Assembly: GCA_033344895.1 (NCBI GenBank) | Contig: JAWPMN010000001.1 | Location: 2,240,001 to 2,304,000, forward strand | Length of the DNA: 64,000 bases | Direction of reading: 5' to 3' | Source of the DNA: Alphaproteobacteria bacterium | GTDB taxonomy: Bacteria; Pseudomonadota; Alphaproteobacteria; UBA8366; Aestuariispiraceae | In this document: piece by piece, positions 12,098-20,068 of the stretch | How the letters are laid out: every line of letters starts with the position of its first letter | Position numbering within the stretch: position 1 is the first letter of the stretch | Notes under the pieces: model-generated | What the model saw: the letters and a program-made list of their open reading frames with translations, nothing else | The model's database searches: none | What the model was told of the DNA's origin: nothing | Position numbers and translations under genes: made by a program

Positions 12098-12393
12098 GGT
12101 GGAAAGCCTTCCCCTCGCTGCAATCCGCACCGGCGGCTTTTCGCTACCCCTTCGAGCGGGGCGACCCCGCAACGCCCCCTTCTTAGGTCGCCGCGCTGCG
12201 TCGGTTTTCCCGTTCATCTGAAATCACCCACGGTTGCCCCCAAGGGGAGGGGCTGGGTTTAGCCCGGCCCCGCTTGCCGTCAATGGCCTGCCCGCGCCGG
12301 CGCTCACGCGCCCGTGTTGGCCATGACGGCGCGCTCCCTGGCCGTGCCTTTCGTCTCCCAGCCCTTCGGGGACAACCAACAATGGGAGATTGA
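12098..12393 (+). promoter_or_regulatory. GC-rich leader upstream of the DUF2958 gene
   Basis: 296 bp without a supported gene, with several GC stems (for example cccttcgggg and ccccttcgagcgggg). It resembles in character, though less clearly in sequence, the leaders of ardC and the DUF736 gene. Confidence 0.35.
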
Positions 12394-12756
12394 ATGATGA
12401 AACTGATAACCAAAGCGCAGCAGCAGAAGCTTCTGGAGAATGGCCGGAGGAATGCCGCCCGGCTCGCCGAAGGTGAACGTGAGCTGGACCTGGTGCCCGT
12501 GGTAAAGCTCTTTACCCCTGACGGTGCCGCCACCTGGCTTCTGACGGAGGTTGATCCGGAAGAGCCGGATATCGCCTTCGGACTTTGCGACCTGGGCTTC
12601 GGCTGCCCGGAGCTGGGCAGCGTCCGGATTTCGGAGATTGCTTCAGTTCGCGGCAAGCTTGGCCTGCCGGTGGAGCGCGATCGCCACTTTCACCCGACCA
12701 AGACCCTTTCGGCCTTTGCCGATGAGGCCCGTACTCGGGGCCGTATCGTCGCCTGA
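12394..12756 (+). CDS. DUF2958 family protein
   Basis: 120 aa. MKLITKAQQQKLLENGR, then VVKLFTPDGAATWLLTEVDPEEPDIAFGLCDLGFG and ELGSVRISEI, is the pattern of DUF2958, a small protein family of unknown function common on conjugative elements next to ArdC and DUF736 genes. The strong Walker-like appearance of some segments is not real; no catalytic motif is present. Likely a leading-region gene; a terminator follows directly. Confidence 0.85.
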   Translation: MMKLITKAQQQKLLENGRRNAARLAEGERELDLVPVVKLFTPDGAATWLLTEVDPEEPDIAFGLCDLGFGCPELGSVRISEIASVRGKLGLPVERDRHFHPTKTLSAFADEARTRGRIVA

Positions 12757-12772
12757 GCACCAAGAGGGAACA

Positions 12773-12797
12773 GCCCCGCAATTGCGGGGCCTTTCGT
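12773..12797 (+). terminator. Terminator after the DUF2958 gene
   Basis: Near-perfect stem gccccgcaa / ttgcggggc followed by ctttcgtt. Confidence 0.8.
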
Positions 12798-12928
12798 TCT
12801 TGAGGTATTCCGGAATCAGGCGTCTAGTCTATTTATAGTAAAAATATTCTGAAAACAAACTAATAGACATGTTTTGTCAAATAAAATAGTTGCTATAATG
12901 AAAAATACAATAAACAGGTGTCTCGATT

Positions 12929-13333
12929 ATGATTTTAAAAAGCATTACTCTTCTTGATATTTATAAAATAGAAGATAATAAAAGATATGAGTATTTATAT
13001 GGCGTAAACTGCAAGAGATTTCTGTTCATTGATGTAAGGTATGCAATCCGATTTCAATCAAATTTGCCACATTGGTGGTGGAGCGAGATTCAAAAGCAGA
13101 TGCTAAGAAGCGGCTTCTATTTTGAAGATCTTCTTGAGTCTGGTTTGTTAGATATTGGTATGGGGGTGTTGTTCATACGGCCATTTGGTGCAGAGGAAGA
13201 GAAAGCATATGGAAAAGGAAATTGGGAGTTTCTCTGCGATGAGGCTGTTGTTATGCAACAAGAACTTGTAACGGAGTACGAATTGCAGCACGGCTCTGTG
13301 AACCTTTCAAAATACAGTTTATTTGCGAATTGA
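12929..13333 (+). CDS. AT-rich hypothetical protein
   Basis: 134 aa, no family recognised. Aromatic-rich (NLPHWWWSEIQKQ) with an acidic middle. The DNA from about 12840 to 13340 is markedly AT-rich compared with the flanking GC-rich genes, and the gene has its own AT-rich upstream region and a shared terminator. This is the signature of a recently gained single gene (a moron-like cargo gene). The lack of a strong RBS leaves the exact start open. Confidence 0.6.
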   Translation: MILKSITLLDIYKIEDNKRYEYLYGVNCKRFLFIDVRYAIRFQSNLPHWWWSEIQKQMLRSGFYFEDLLESGLLDIGMGVLFIRPFGAEEEKAYGKGNWEFLCDEAVVMQQELVTEYELQHGSVNLSKYSLFAN

Positions 13334-13365
13334 GATTGCTTCACTATGTTGGTCAGCAGAGTTTG

Positions 13366-13392
13366 ACGGCCCCGCGATTGCGGGGCCGTTCA
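13366..13392. terminator. Bidirectional terminator
   Basis: Ten-bp stem acggccccgc / gcggggccgt with a gatt loop, placed between the ends of the convergent 12929 gene and the leftward DUF736-like gene. Confidence 0.8.
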
Positions 13393-13400
13393 TATTTGGC

Positions 13401-13661
13401 TTAGACCGACAATACAAGATAGCCGTCGCGCTCGATGAGTCGCGCCCAGCCCCCAGCCGGAGCATGCGGTGCATGGATGGTGACGGCCAGGCCGTCAGCG
13501 TCCGCTCGCGCGTGGCCGAACACGTGCCCGCCGACGGTCAGGACGTAGGTGCCGGGCTCCGCAGGGTCGGGCGTGATGCGCGCGCAGCCCTGGACGGATG
13601 CGGTCGATACCAAACCGCGATAGCCGTCACCCTCTTTGAAGAATGTGCCGATGGTTGTCAT
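13401..13661 (-). CDS. DUF736-like protein (divergent copy)
   Basis: 86 aa from the ATG at 13661 (MTTIGTFFKEGDGY). The start MxxIGTFxK and the end ARLIERDGYLVLSV match the DUF736 pattern seen in the neighbouring full copy at 14317 (MAIIGTFTKADD...NLIERQDKHVLIW). The middle is diverged. Function is unknown; DUF736 genes accompany conjugation modules. It is transcribed away from the 14317 copy, with 655 bp of leader sequence between them. Confidence 0.8.
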   Translation of the reverse strand: MTTIGTFFKEGDGYRGLVSTASVQGCARITPDPAEPGTYVLTVGGHVFGHARADADGLAVTIHAPHAPAGGWARLIERDGYLVLSV

Positions 13662-14316
13662 GTCGTAAGCCTCCATTTGGTTCTGGCCACCACCGTGGTG
13701 GCCGTCTCGCGATGGGGCTTGTGCGGCAGGTCTCAATCCCGCCAGGCAGCCTTGTGCCCTGACTGCCCGCCACCACAGGGGCGGCGCGGTTGCCGGGCGG
13801 GATGACATGCCAGATGCCCTTCAGGACGGACACCCGGTTGGGCAGGCCGGAGGCAGACAGACCAATCATCCAGGCTTTCGAGAAGAGGCTTGCCGGCGCA
13901 TGTGTGCGTTAAACCTTCGCCGCTTGGCGTGCGGCCATTGCCGGTGTGGGCGCCTCGCCATGCCGTGAGGGTGCGCTTGATGGCCAGAGCTAGGGGGGAC
14001 GCTCCAAGCCGGAGAGGATGTCGCCGCCCGGCATTGTTCCGCCAGCATTGCCTGACACCTTCCAAATCACATCGCGACCGGCGCGCCCTTTCCTTCTCAT
14101 GGACCACGTGACCGCTGCGCCGTGCGCCGCAACCGGCGGGGCGTCTCTTTTTTCCCCAGCCTTCGGCTTTCCTCGCGAAGCAAAAAAGCGCCTGCCGCCG
14201 GTCCTCCGTTTCACTACGGCCTTGCAGGTGCAGCGCCCGGCCTTGGCAGCGGCCTTCCGTCGGCCATGGAAAGGTCGCGACAGGCGCGTCCTTCAGAACA
14301 AGGAAGGAGTAAGACA
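13662..14316. promoter_or_regulatory. Divergent leader region between two DUF736 genes
   Basis: 655 bp without a convincing gene. The right part (about 14140-14316) shares an ordered set of blocks with the ardC leader: cccc-gcct-cgg hairpin, cctcgcg, A run, gtcctccg, gaaagg-cgcga, then an aaggag-type RBS. The left part reads outward to the 13401-13661 gene and contains ggccaccaccgtggtggcc, a perfect palindrome at about 13685-13703. Confidence 0.5.
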
Positions 14317-14607
14317 ATGGCAATCATCGGAACATTCACCAAGGCGGACGACAAATTCAGCGGCGAGCTGAAGACCCTCAGCCTCAAGGCCAAGATCAGC
14401 ATCGTGCCCACGGCACTGGACGGCGAGAACACCCCCGACTTCCGGGTGATGGCCGGCACGACCGAGATCGGCGCGGGCTGGGTACGCACATCGGGCAAGG
14501 GCAAGGACTACGTCTCGCTCAAGCTGGACGACCCGACCTTCGCAGCCCCGGTCTACGCCAACCTGATTGAGCGTCAGGACAAGCATGTCCTCATCTGGAA
14601 CCGCTAG
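14317..14607 (+). CDS. DUF736 family protein
   Basis: 96 aa. MAIIGTFTKADDKFSGELKTLSL, then KISIVP, GAGW and YVSLKLDDP, is the classic DUF736 sequence, a small soluble protein of unknown function found near relaxase genes on alphaproteobacterial plasmids and ICEs. The RBS aaggagg is well placed. It is followed by a strong terminator and lies about 700 bp upstream of mobC. Confidence 0.9.
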   Translation: MAIIGTFTKADDKFSGELKTLSLKAKISIVPTALDGENTPDFRVMAGTTEIGAGWVRTSGKGKDYVSLKLDDPTFAAPVYANLIERQDKHVLIWNR

Positions 14608-14615
14608 ACAATCTG

Positions 14616-14640
14616 GCCCCGCCACTTCGGTGGCGGGGCT
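14616..14640 (+). terminator. Terminator after the DUF736 gene
   Basis: Ten-bp stem gccccgccac / gtggcggggc with a ttcg tetraloop, followed by an AT-rich tract. Confidence 0.85.
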
Positions 14641-14697
14641 AAATTATTTTGGAAATTTCCTAAAAATATAATAAAACGAAAATTAATTTAGGAAAGG

Positions 14698-15003
14698 GTG
14701 CCAGAAGTGAGAGTAATATACTATTGTTTATTTTGTATTGTTTTGAGTGGTTGTGCGTCTATTTGGGATCGAAACTGCCAAGACGCAGGCTATATTCCAG
14801 GAACCGATGGATATCTTGCTTGTATGCAGACTTATCAAGCGAATGCCAATCAAGCGGTTCAGGCCTATCTTGGTGCTTTGCAGCAACAGCAGCAGCAACT
14901 GACACCGGCCTATTCAGCTCCTGCAAGCGGTTGGAACCAGCCAATGCATATTAATTGTACTACCATTCACAATGGCTCGTACAGCAGCACCAGTTGCTAC
15001 TGA
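14698..15003 (+). CDS. Small AT-rich putative lipoprotein
   Basis: 101 aa from a GTG at 14698; a GTG ten bases downstream is in another frame. An N-terminal hydrophobic stretch ends in VLSGC, a good lipobox, so outer- or inner-membrane anchoring is likely. The mature part has a Gln run (QQQQQQ) and two Cys near the end. It resembles in layout the small entry-exclusion or lysis-type lipoproteins of conjugative elements, but I cannot assign it. It sits in an AT-rich island before the mobilisation genes. Confidence 0.6.
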   Translation: MPEVRVIYYCLFCIVLSGCASIWDRNCQDAGYIPGTDGYLACMQTYQANANQAVQAYLGALQQQQQQLTPAYSAPASGWNQPMHINCTTIHNGSYSSTSCY

Positions 15004-15329
15004 TACATCATACGTTTCTTTTTTAATCCTATGGGTATCGAACGGTGGTACCGTTGTTGACGCGTGTTGAGCGTCCCCGTTGAGGATGGAGATTTTTTGA
15101 GTGCAGTTGCAAGTCGTTGCTGCTATAGTATTTTTATAGACGGTTGAAGGACTTAGCAGCCGCTCCCATAATAGTTATGTGCAGACTAAACGGGGAGCAA
15201 GGACTGTTTTCATCCGGATCAAAACCCCCGATGCCTGTCGGCATGCGGGGCTTTTTTATGGCTGAAAACGACACGCACATTCGCCGCTGACGCGGCTCAA
15301 GGCGATGTTGTCCTTGCATATCCCCGCAG
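15004..15329. other. Intergenic region upstream of mobC, candidate oriT
   Basis: 326 bp without a gene, between the lipoprotein and the mobC-relaxase pair. It holds a short inverted repeat acggtggtaccgt (about 15043-15055), an AT-rich tract near 15120-15145, and a terminator (15225-15257). Origins of transfer normally lie next to mobC/relaxase genes, so this is the best place for oriT. I could not recognise a nic sequence. Confidence 0.4.
15225..15257 (+). terminator. Terminator upstream of mobC
   Basis: Stem ccccgatgcc / ggcatgcgggg with one bulge and a tgtc loop, then a T run. It blocks read-through from the lipoprotein side into mobC. Confidence 0.75.
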
Positions 15330-15845
15330 GTGATATGGGAGGATTTTGTCCTGGCAAGACCAAGACTCGACGACAACGAGAAGCGCACCAAGCGCATCGA
15401 GGTGCTGCTCACGGAGGCCGAGTATGAGCAGGTGGCGGCCCGGGCCCGCCGTGAGGGCAACGGCGACCTGAGCCCGTTCCTGCGCGCCCTGGCGCTTGGT
15501 GAATCACCGTCCGCCCGGCGCAGCCGGAAGGCCGACCATGCCCACCGGCAGCTCATCATGGTGCTCAACAATCTCGACCAGATTGCTCGCGCTCTTGGCG
15601 GGAAGGATACCGAACAGGCCCTTGAGAAGGCCCAGGCGATCTATCGGCGTCTGCACAACGGGGAGGCCATCGAACGGGTGAGCGAGCGCGCCATCGAGCA
15701 CCTGCGGGCCGAGGGTACCGCGCTCAATCGCATCGCACGACTGGCCAACATGGGGCGGGATATCAAGACCGCCGAGCTTCAGGATTGCCTCCACCACATC
15801 CTCGCCGCCTTGCGGGCGGTCGAGGAAGAGGCCGGTACAAGGTGA
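15330..15845 (+). CDS. mobC: MobC-like relaxosome accessory protein
   Basis: 171 aa. KRTKRIEVLLTEAEYEQVAARAR is the ribbon-helix-helix start typical of MobC/MbeC and related plasmid mobilisation proteins. The second half (IYRRLHNGEAIERVSERAIEHLRAEGTALNRIARLANMG) is the MobC-like C-terminal helix region. It would bind oriT and help the relaxase. The start is uncertain: GTG 15330 is the only usable start in frame, and the ggagga at 15337 lies inside it. The relaxase gene begins nine bases downstream. Confidence 0.8.
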   Translation: MIWEDFVLARPRLDDNEKRTKRIEVLLTEAEYEQVAARARREGNGDLSPFLRALALGESPSARRSRKADHAHRQLIMVLNNLDQIARALGGKDTEQALEKAQAIYRRLHNGEAIERVSERAIEHLRAEGTALNRIARLANMGRDIKTAELQDCLHHILAALRAVEEEAGTR

Positions 15846-15854
15846 GGCGGGCGG

Positions 15855-17693
15855 ATGATCGGCAAGCCCATCTACGGGAACGGCTTCAGGGGGTGCCTGT
15901 CGTATCTCTCCCGAGGGCGCGAGGGTAAGAACCCCGAGCGCGTCGAGTGGTGCTCCACTCGGAACCTCGGCGGGCTTGCCGCCAACGACGACCATCGGCA
16001 GATCGGCCGCACCATGCGGGCGACGGCCAACCTCTCCAGCCGGACAAAAAAGCCCGTGCTGCATCTGCCTATCTCCTGGACGAAGGGCGATGCGTCGAAG
16101 CTCGATCGCGAGACGATGGAGCAGGTCGCGGACAAGGTGCTCACCGAGCTGGGCCTGGAGGAACATCAAGCCGCCATCTACGCCCACAACGACACCGGCC
16201 ATAAGCACGTTCATATCATCGTCAATCGCGTCCACCCCGAGACCGGCAAGGCCTGGTCAACGTCGCGGGACTGGCAGCGCATCAACACGGTGCTGGAGCG
16301 CGAAGAGCGCAACCTGGGCTTGGAAGTGGTCGATCACTGGGGCGTGGATATGGAACGCGACCTGGAGCGCGTGAAAGAGCGGCTCCAGGTGGATGATTTC
16401 ACAGACTGGCCCAGACCGACCGATGGCGAGCAGAAACAGGCCGAGCGCGAGCAGCGCCTCCCTGATAAGCCTTTCTCCAAGGAGCAGACGAAAGACCTTC
16501 GCGAAACCATCGGGGCCGACTTCGAAGAGGCCTCCAGTTGGAAGGAGCTGGAGTCTCGTCTCGCGGCGAAGGGATTCACGCTGATGCCCAAAGGGCAGGG
16601 CGCGGTGATTACCGATGGGCGTCAGGTGGCCAAGCTCTCGCAGATGGGGCGGGGTATCCGTCTTAAAGGTCTGGAGGAGCAGTTCGGCCAGAGCTATCGG
16701 GAATGGTCGCATGCGCGTGCCCACGAGCTGGCCGACGAGCAGGGCCGCAAGGTTGACCAGGCGCTGCCTGAGAAGCCCGACTTCGAGAAGATGCCGGCAA
16801 ATGAGCGCCGCGCCGCCGAGCGTGTCTGGAAAGGTCAGATGGACGCCGCCCGCGAGCGTGCCGAGCGCGGGCAGTTCACGGGCGATGCGGCCTACGACCT
16901 CGACCTGGCCGATACCGACGCCCGCTATTGGATGCAGGTGGACCGCACCTATCGCGAGACCGAGAAGCAGCACGCCTATGCCCGCCGTCGCCTGAGTTAT
17001 CACGAAGGCCGGGAGGGCAAGGCCGTCGATTGGCTGGCCAAACGGGAAGGTGACTTCCTGGGCACGTTCGCCAAGGCCTACCGAGACCCGGACAAGGCCG
17101 CCGGCCTGTGGGATGAGTTGATCTCCAAGCACGGCATGGCGCGGGCCGGTCAGATGATCCGCGACAACCCGCTTCTGCTGGGCAGGCTGCACGGCCACCG
17201 TACGCTCAATCCCAACAAGGTCGCCTCCGCCTTCCGGCGGACGAAGCGCGAGCGCTTCAAGCTGGGCGAGTTCAAGGACGTGCGTTTCTTCGAGAACAAC
17301 GACCGGCGCAAGGAAGCCATTCGCGAGGCACGCAAGCTTACCCGCGAGTATGAGAAGTTCCGCAAGTCGCAGGACATCCTTCAGGACATCCGCGCCAAGA
17401 TCGACCGGGCGCGTGCCGACGTGGAGCGCTCCAAGCGCGAGCTGGACGGCCTGCACGAGAAAGGGCTGACCCGCAAAGGGTTGGAGGAAACCCTCAAGGC
17501 GCTCTTCATCCGGCGGGCAAAGGCCCTGGGTCGTGTGACCCGCAAGGCCATCCGTCAGAGCGACCTCACCGACGAGCGCAAGGAGCAGCTTGAGCGGGTG
17601 CGCAACCGCTACGAGGAGCGCAAACGGGAGCGCACCAAACAGCGCGAGCGAGGCCGGGCTTTTGACCTTGATTTGGATTTATTTGATGATTAG
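15855..17693 (+). CDS. MOB-P type relaxase (VirD2/MobA-like)
   Basis: 612 aa. The N-terminal relaxase domain has the three-His motif at about residues 111-121 (HNDTGHKHVHIIVNRVH) and upstream blocks KPVLHLPISW and GNGFRGCLSYLSRG. The nucleophile Tyr is probably within the first 20 residues (Tyr7 or Tyr17). The C-terminal 350 residues are highly charged, with coiled-coil-like segments near the end (ERKRERTKQRERGR). It nicks oriT and pilots the strand during transfer. It is co-transcribed with mobC and the coupling protein downstream. The long antisense frames here are shadows. Confidence 0.9.
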   Translation: MIGKPIYGNGFRGCLSYLSRGREGKNPERVEWCSTRNLGGLAANDDHRQIGRTMRATANLSSRTKKPVLHLPISWTKGDASKLDRETMEQVADKVLTELGLEEHQAAIYAHNDTGHKHVHIIVNRVHPETGKAWSTSRDWQRINTVLEREERNLGLEVVDHWGVDMERDLERVKERLQVDDFTDWPRPTDGEQKQAEREQRLPDKPFSKEQTKDLRETIGADFEEASSWKELESRLAAKGFTLMPKGQGAVITDGRQVAKLSQMGRGIRLKGLEEQFGQSYREWSHARAHELADEQGRKVDQALPEKPDFEKMPANERRAAERVWKGQMDAARERAERGQFTGDAAYDLDLADTDARYWMQVDRTYRETEKQHAYARRRLSYHEGREGKAVDWLAKREGDFLGTFAKAYRDPDKAAGLWDELISKHGMARAGQMIRDNPLLLGRLHGHRTLNPNKVASAFRRTKRERFKLGEFKDVRFFENNDRRKEAIREARKLTREYEKFRKSQDILQDIRAKIDRARADVERSKRELDGLHEKGLTRKGLEETLKALFIRRAKALGRVTRKAIRQSDLTDERKEQLERVRNRYEERKRERTKQRERGRAFDLDLDLFDD

Positions 17694-17746
17694 TCGGGTT
17701 TAGTCTTTTAAAAGGAATAATCGGGTCGGTTGAGACGGAGGCGAGC

Positions 17747-19504
17747 ATGTTGGGTTGGCTCTTCGGCAAAAACAAGGACACGAAGCCCAAGTATCAGGCG
17801 TCACAGATGGACAAGGACATGGCCTTCTATCGGGCCTTGTCGCCGGCCAAGCAGGAGCTCTATCACCTGCTTGAGGAGATCAAACAGCACACCAGCATTT
17901 TCGACCTCTGGAAGGCCATGGTCGAAAACAATGACGCCGACCTTCAGCGCATTCTGCTGAGTGAGATCATCCCGCAGTGCCCGCCGAATTTGCAGGAGAA
18001 GATCAAGCGCGTCGGCAAGGGCGTTGCCTGGGCGGTCGAGAACGACATCGCCAGGGCCGGTATGTCCACCGCGACACCAGCCTGGGATGTGCTATGGCTG
18101 GGCTGGTTCGACGAGCAATTCGGCGATGGTGAGGCGCTCCTGCAATTCAGCGGGGAAGGGCACCTGCTGACCGTTGCACCGACGGGCGCCGGCAAAGGGC
18201 AGGCGCACATCATTCCTACACTGCTCGACTACAAGGGACCGGTGGTCGTGCTCGACCCCAAGGGGGAGAACTACCGCGAGACGGCCTGGTTCCGCCGTTG
18301 GTGCGGTGACGTTTACAAATGGGCACCGTTCGACGACGAGACCGACGCCTTCAACCCGCTGGACTACGTGGAGACCTATGACGATGCCCGTGTGCTGGCG
18401 GACCTGCTTGTCCGCTCTTCCGCGCAGGGCGATCCGATCTGGGATAGCGCCGCCGTCAATCTCGTCACCGGGCTGATGCTGTACGTCAAGAAGACACGCG
18501 AGCCCGCCCTCCAGAACATGCGCGAGGTATGCCGCCTCTTGGCCCCGTCGGAGGAGGAGTATCAGGAGTTTCTCACCAGCCTGAAGGAGATGGGCGACGA
18601 GCGGATGCTGGAGCTGGCCAATCGCATCTCCCGCCTGCCGGAGAAGACCCGCGAAAGCGTGATCTTCAATCTCGACACCCACCTGGATGTCTGGCGCTCG
18701 GACGAAATCACTCGCGCGACCAGTGAGACGACGCCCGGCTTCCATCCGGCGAGCATTTTCCTCAAGCAGGACACCGGCGACATCTATGTGAGCATGAACC
18801 CCGACGAGGCCGGCCCCACCCTAAAGGCCTTCCAGGGACAGGATGGGGCCGTACAGCACGCCTACGTGCGCGGGCATGGGGATTCGATTTTCATCGTCAT
18901 TCCGACGGACAAAATCAGAACCTATGCCGGCGTCCTTCGGGTGATCATCGGCGTCATCCTCAAGGAGTTTTCCAAGGCAGCCGCCGAGACGGAAAAGGAA
19001 ACCCAGGGCGAGCGGCGGGACATCACCACGCCGACGCTCTTCCTTTTGGACGAGCTGCCGCAGCTCGGCTACATGGACGTGATCGAGAACGTCATCGCCA
19101 TTGCCAGATCGGCGCGCATTCGCCTGTGGCTCTTTGCGCAGGATCTGGTGCAACTCACGGGCACGTACCCGAAGGCCGGCAGCCTGATCGCCAACTGCCG
19201 GACGAAGATGTTCTTCAAGCCGGGCGACCCGAGCACGGCCCAGTATATTTCCGGCATCCTTGGCGAGGTAACGAGCCTGACCGGCGAGAAGACGCCGCTC
19301 GCCACGCCGCAGGAGCTGATGGGACCGGACTATGACGACAAGCAGGTCGTCTTCGCCCGAGGCGCGCCGCCTATCAAGTCGCGCCTTCGCTTCAAGTATG
19401 CCGATGATGAGCTGACCCAGTTCGAGGCCCAGCACCGCGCCTATTGGGAAAAACAGCCCGACCGCAAGGAGCTGGAAGGGCGTATTTCCAACAAGGGGGC
19501 GTAG
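17747..19504 (+). CDS. VirD4/TraG-like coupling ATPase without membrane anchor
   Basis: 585 aa. Walker A APTGAGKG at 144-151, KGENYRETA after VVVLDPKG, Walker B FLLDELPQLG at about 433, and late TraG-type block SLIANCRTKMFFKPGD. These are type IV coupling protein hallmarks. No hydrophobic membrane segment is visible in the first 140 residues, unlike the second copy at 20068. It would hand the relaxase-DNA complex to a type IV secretion channel, which this element lacks. It follows the relaxase by 53 bp on the same strand. Confidence 0.9.
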   Translation: MLGWLFGKNKDTKPKYQASQMDKDMAFYRALSPAKQELYHLLEEIKQHTSIFDLWKAMVENNDADLQRILLSEIIPQCPPNLQEKIKRVGKGVAWAVENDIARAGMSTATPAWDVLWLGWFDEQFGDGEALLQFSGEGHLLTVAPTGAGKGQAHIIPTLLDYKGPVVVLDPKGENYRETAWFRRWCGDVYKWAPFDDETDAFNPLDYVETYDDARVLADLLVRSSAQGDPIWDSAAVNLVTGLMLYVKKTREPALQNMREVCRLLAPSEEEYQEFLTSLKEMGDERMLELANRISRLPEKTRESVIFNLDTHLDVWRSDEITRATSETTPGFHPASIFLKQDTGDIYVSMNPDEAGPTLKAFQGQDGAVQHAYVRGHGDSIFIVIPTDKIRTYAGVLRVIIGVILKEFSKAAAETEKETQGERRDITTPTLFLLDELPQLGYMDVIENVIAIARSARIRLWLFAQDLVQLTGTYPKAGSLIANCRTKMFFKPGDPSTAQYISGILGEVTSLTGEKTPLATPQELMGPDYDDKQVVFARGAPPIKSRLRFKYADDELTQFEAQHRAYWEKQPDRKELEGRISNKGA

Positions 19505-19700
19505 CCTCCCGGTCAGCTAAAAGTCGCTGCCATTTATCCCGGTCTGCATAAGCCTATGTAGACCGAAACATCTGCGCGTCATTTGACGTGCCTTCCGCTT
19601 GATACCAAACCTCCGGATTTTCCGGTGTAGGCGGACTCGGTCTGCATTTCCCCAATCATTTCGAAGGGCACTGCTTCGGCAACGAAGTGGTGATGCAGCC

Positions 19701-20000
19701 ATGAAACTGATCCTGTTCATCCGGGGCCTTTGGCTTCGGCCTTACTTCAGCGTGCGTCGTTTCGTCAGCGAGACGATTCACACCGCCGAAATGTACGACA
19801 TGTACAAAGCCTTGCCCGAAGTGATTCGGGAGATGAAGGCATCACGCGCCGACTTGCCGCGCGGCTGCAAAGCGCCGTCGCTGTTGATCGATCTGGGTCA
19901 ACGGCTGGGTGCAAAGGCCGGTGAGGCCAGCGTCATCCAGAAGCCCGGTGGCTACTGCAAGGACGTGGCATACGGCGAAAAGCCCACGGTCGTGCACTAG
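19701..20000 (+). CDS. Hypothetical 99-aa protein
   Basis: Starts at ATG 19701 (MKLILFIRGLWLRPYF); an upstream frame to 19599 lacks support. A short hydrophobic N-terminus is followed by a basic/amphipathic region (YDMYKALPEVIREMKASRADLPRGCKAPSLLIDLGQ). No family recognised. It lies between the two coupling ATPase genes and ends 68 bp before the convergent second one. Confidence 0.5.
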   Translation: MKLILFIRGLWLRPYFSVRRFVSETIHTAEMYDMYKALPEVIREMKASRADLPRGCKAPSLLIDLGQRLGAKAGEASVIQKPGGYCKDVAYGEKPTVVH

Positions 20001-20041
20001 GAGGAGGGCGCCGCAACGGCGCTACTCCGTGTTATCGAACG

Positions 20042-20068
20042 AGACCGTCCCCCTGGGGGGCGGTCTTC
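20042..20068. terminator. Bidirectional terminator between 19701 and 20068 genes
   Basis: GC-rich stem gaccgtcccc / gggcggtc followed by ttcttct on one side and preceded by an A-rich base on the other; placed between convergent genes. Confidence 0.65.

Noticed and set aside
16257-17456. 399-codon antisense frame inside the relaxase gene
   Set aside because: GC-rich shadow frame; the sense strand has clear relaxase motifs.
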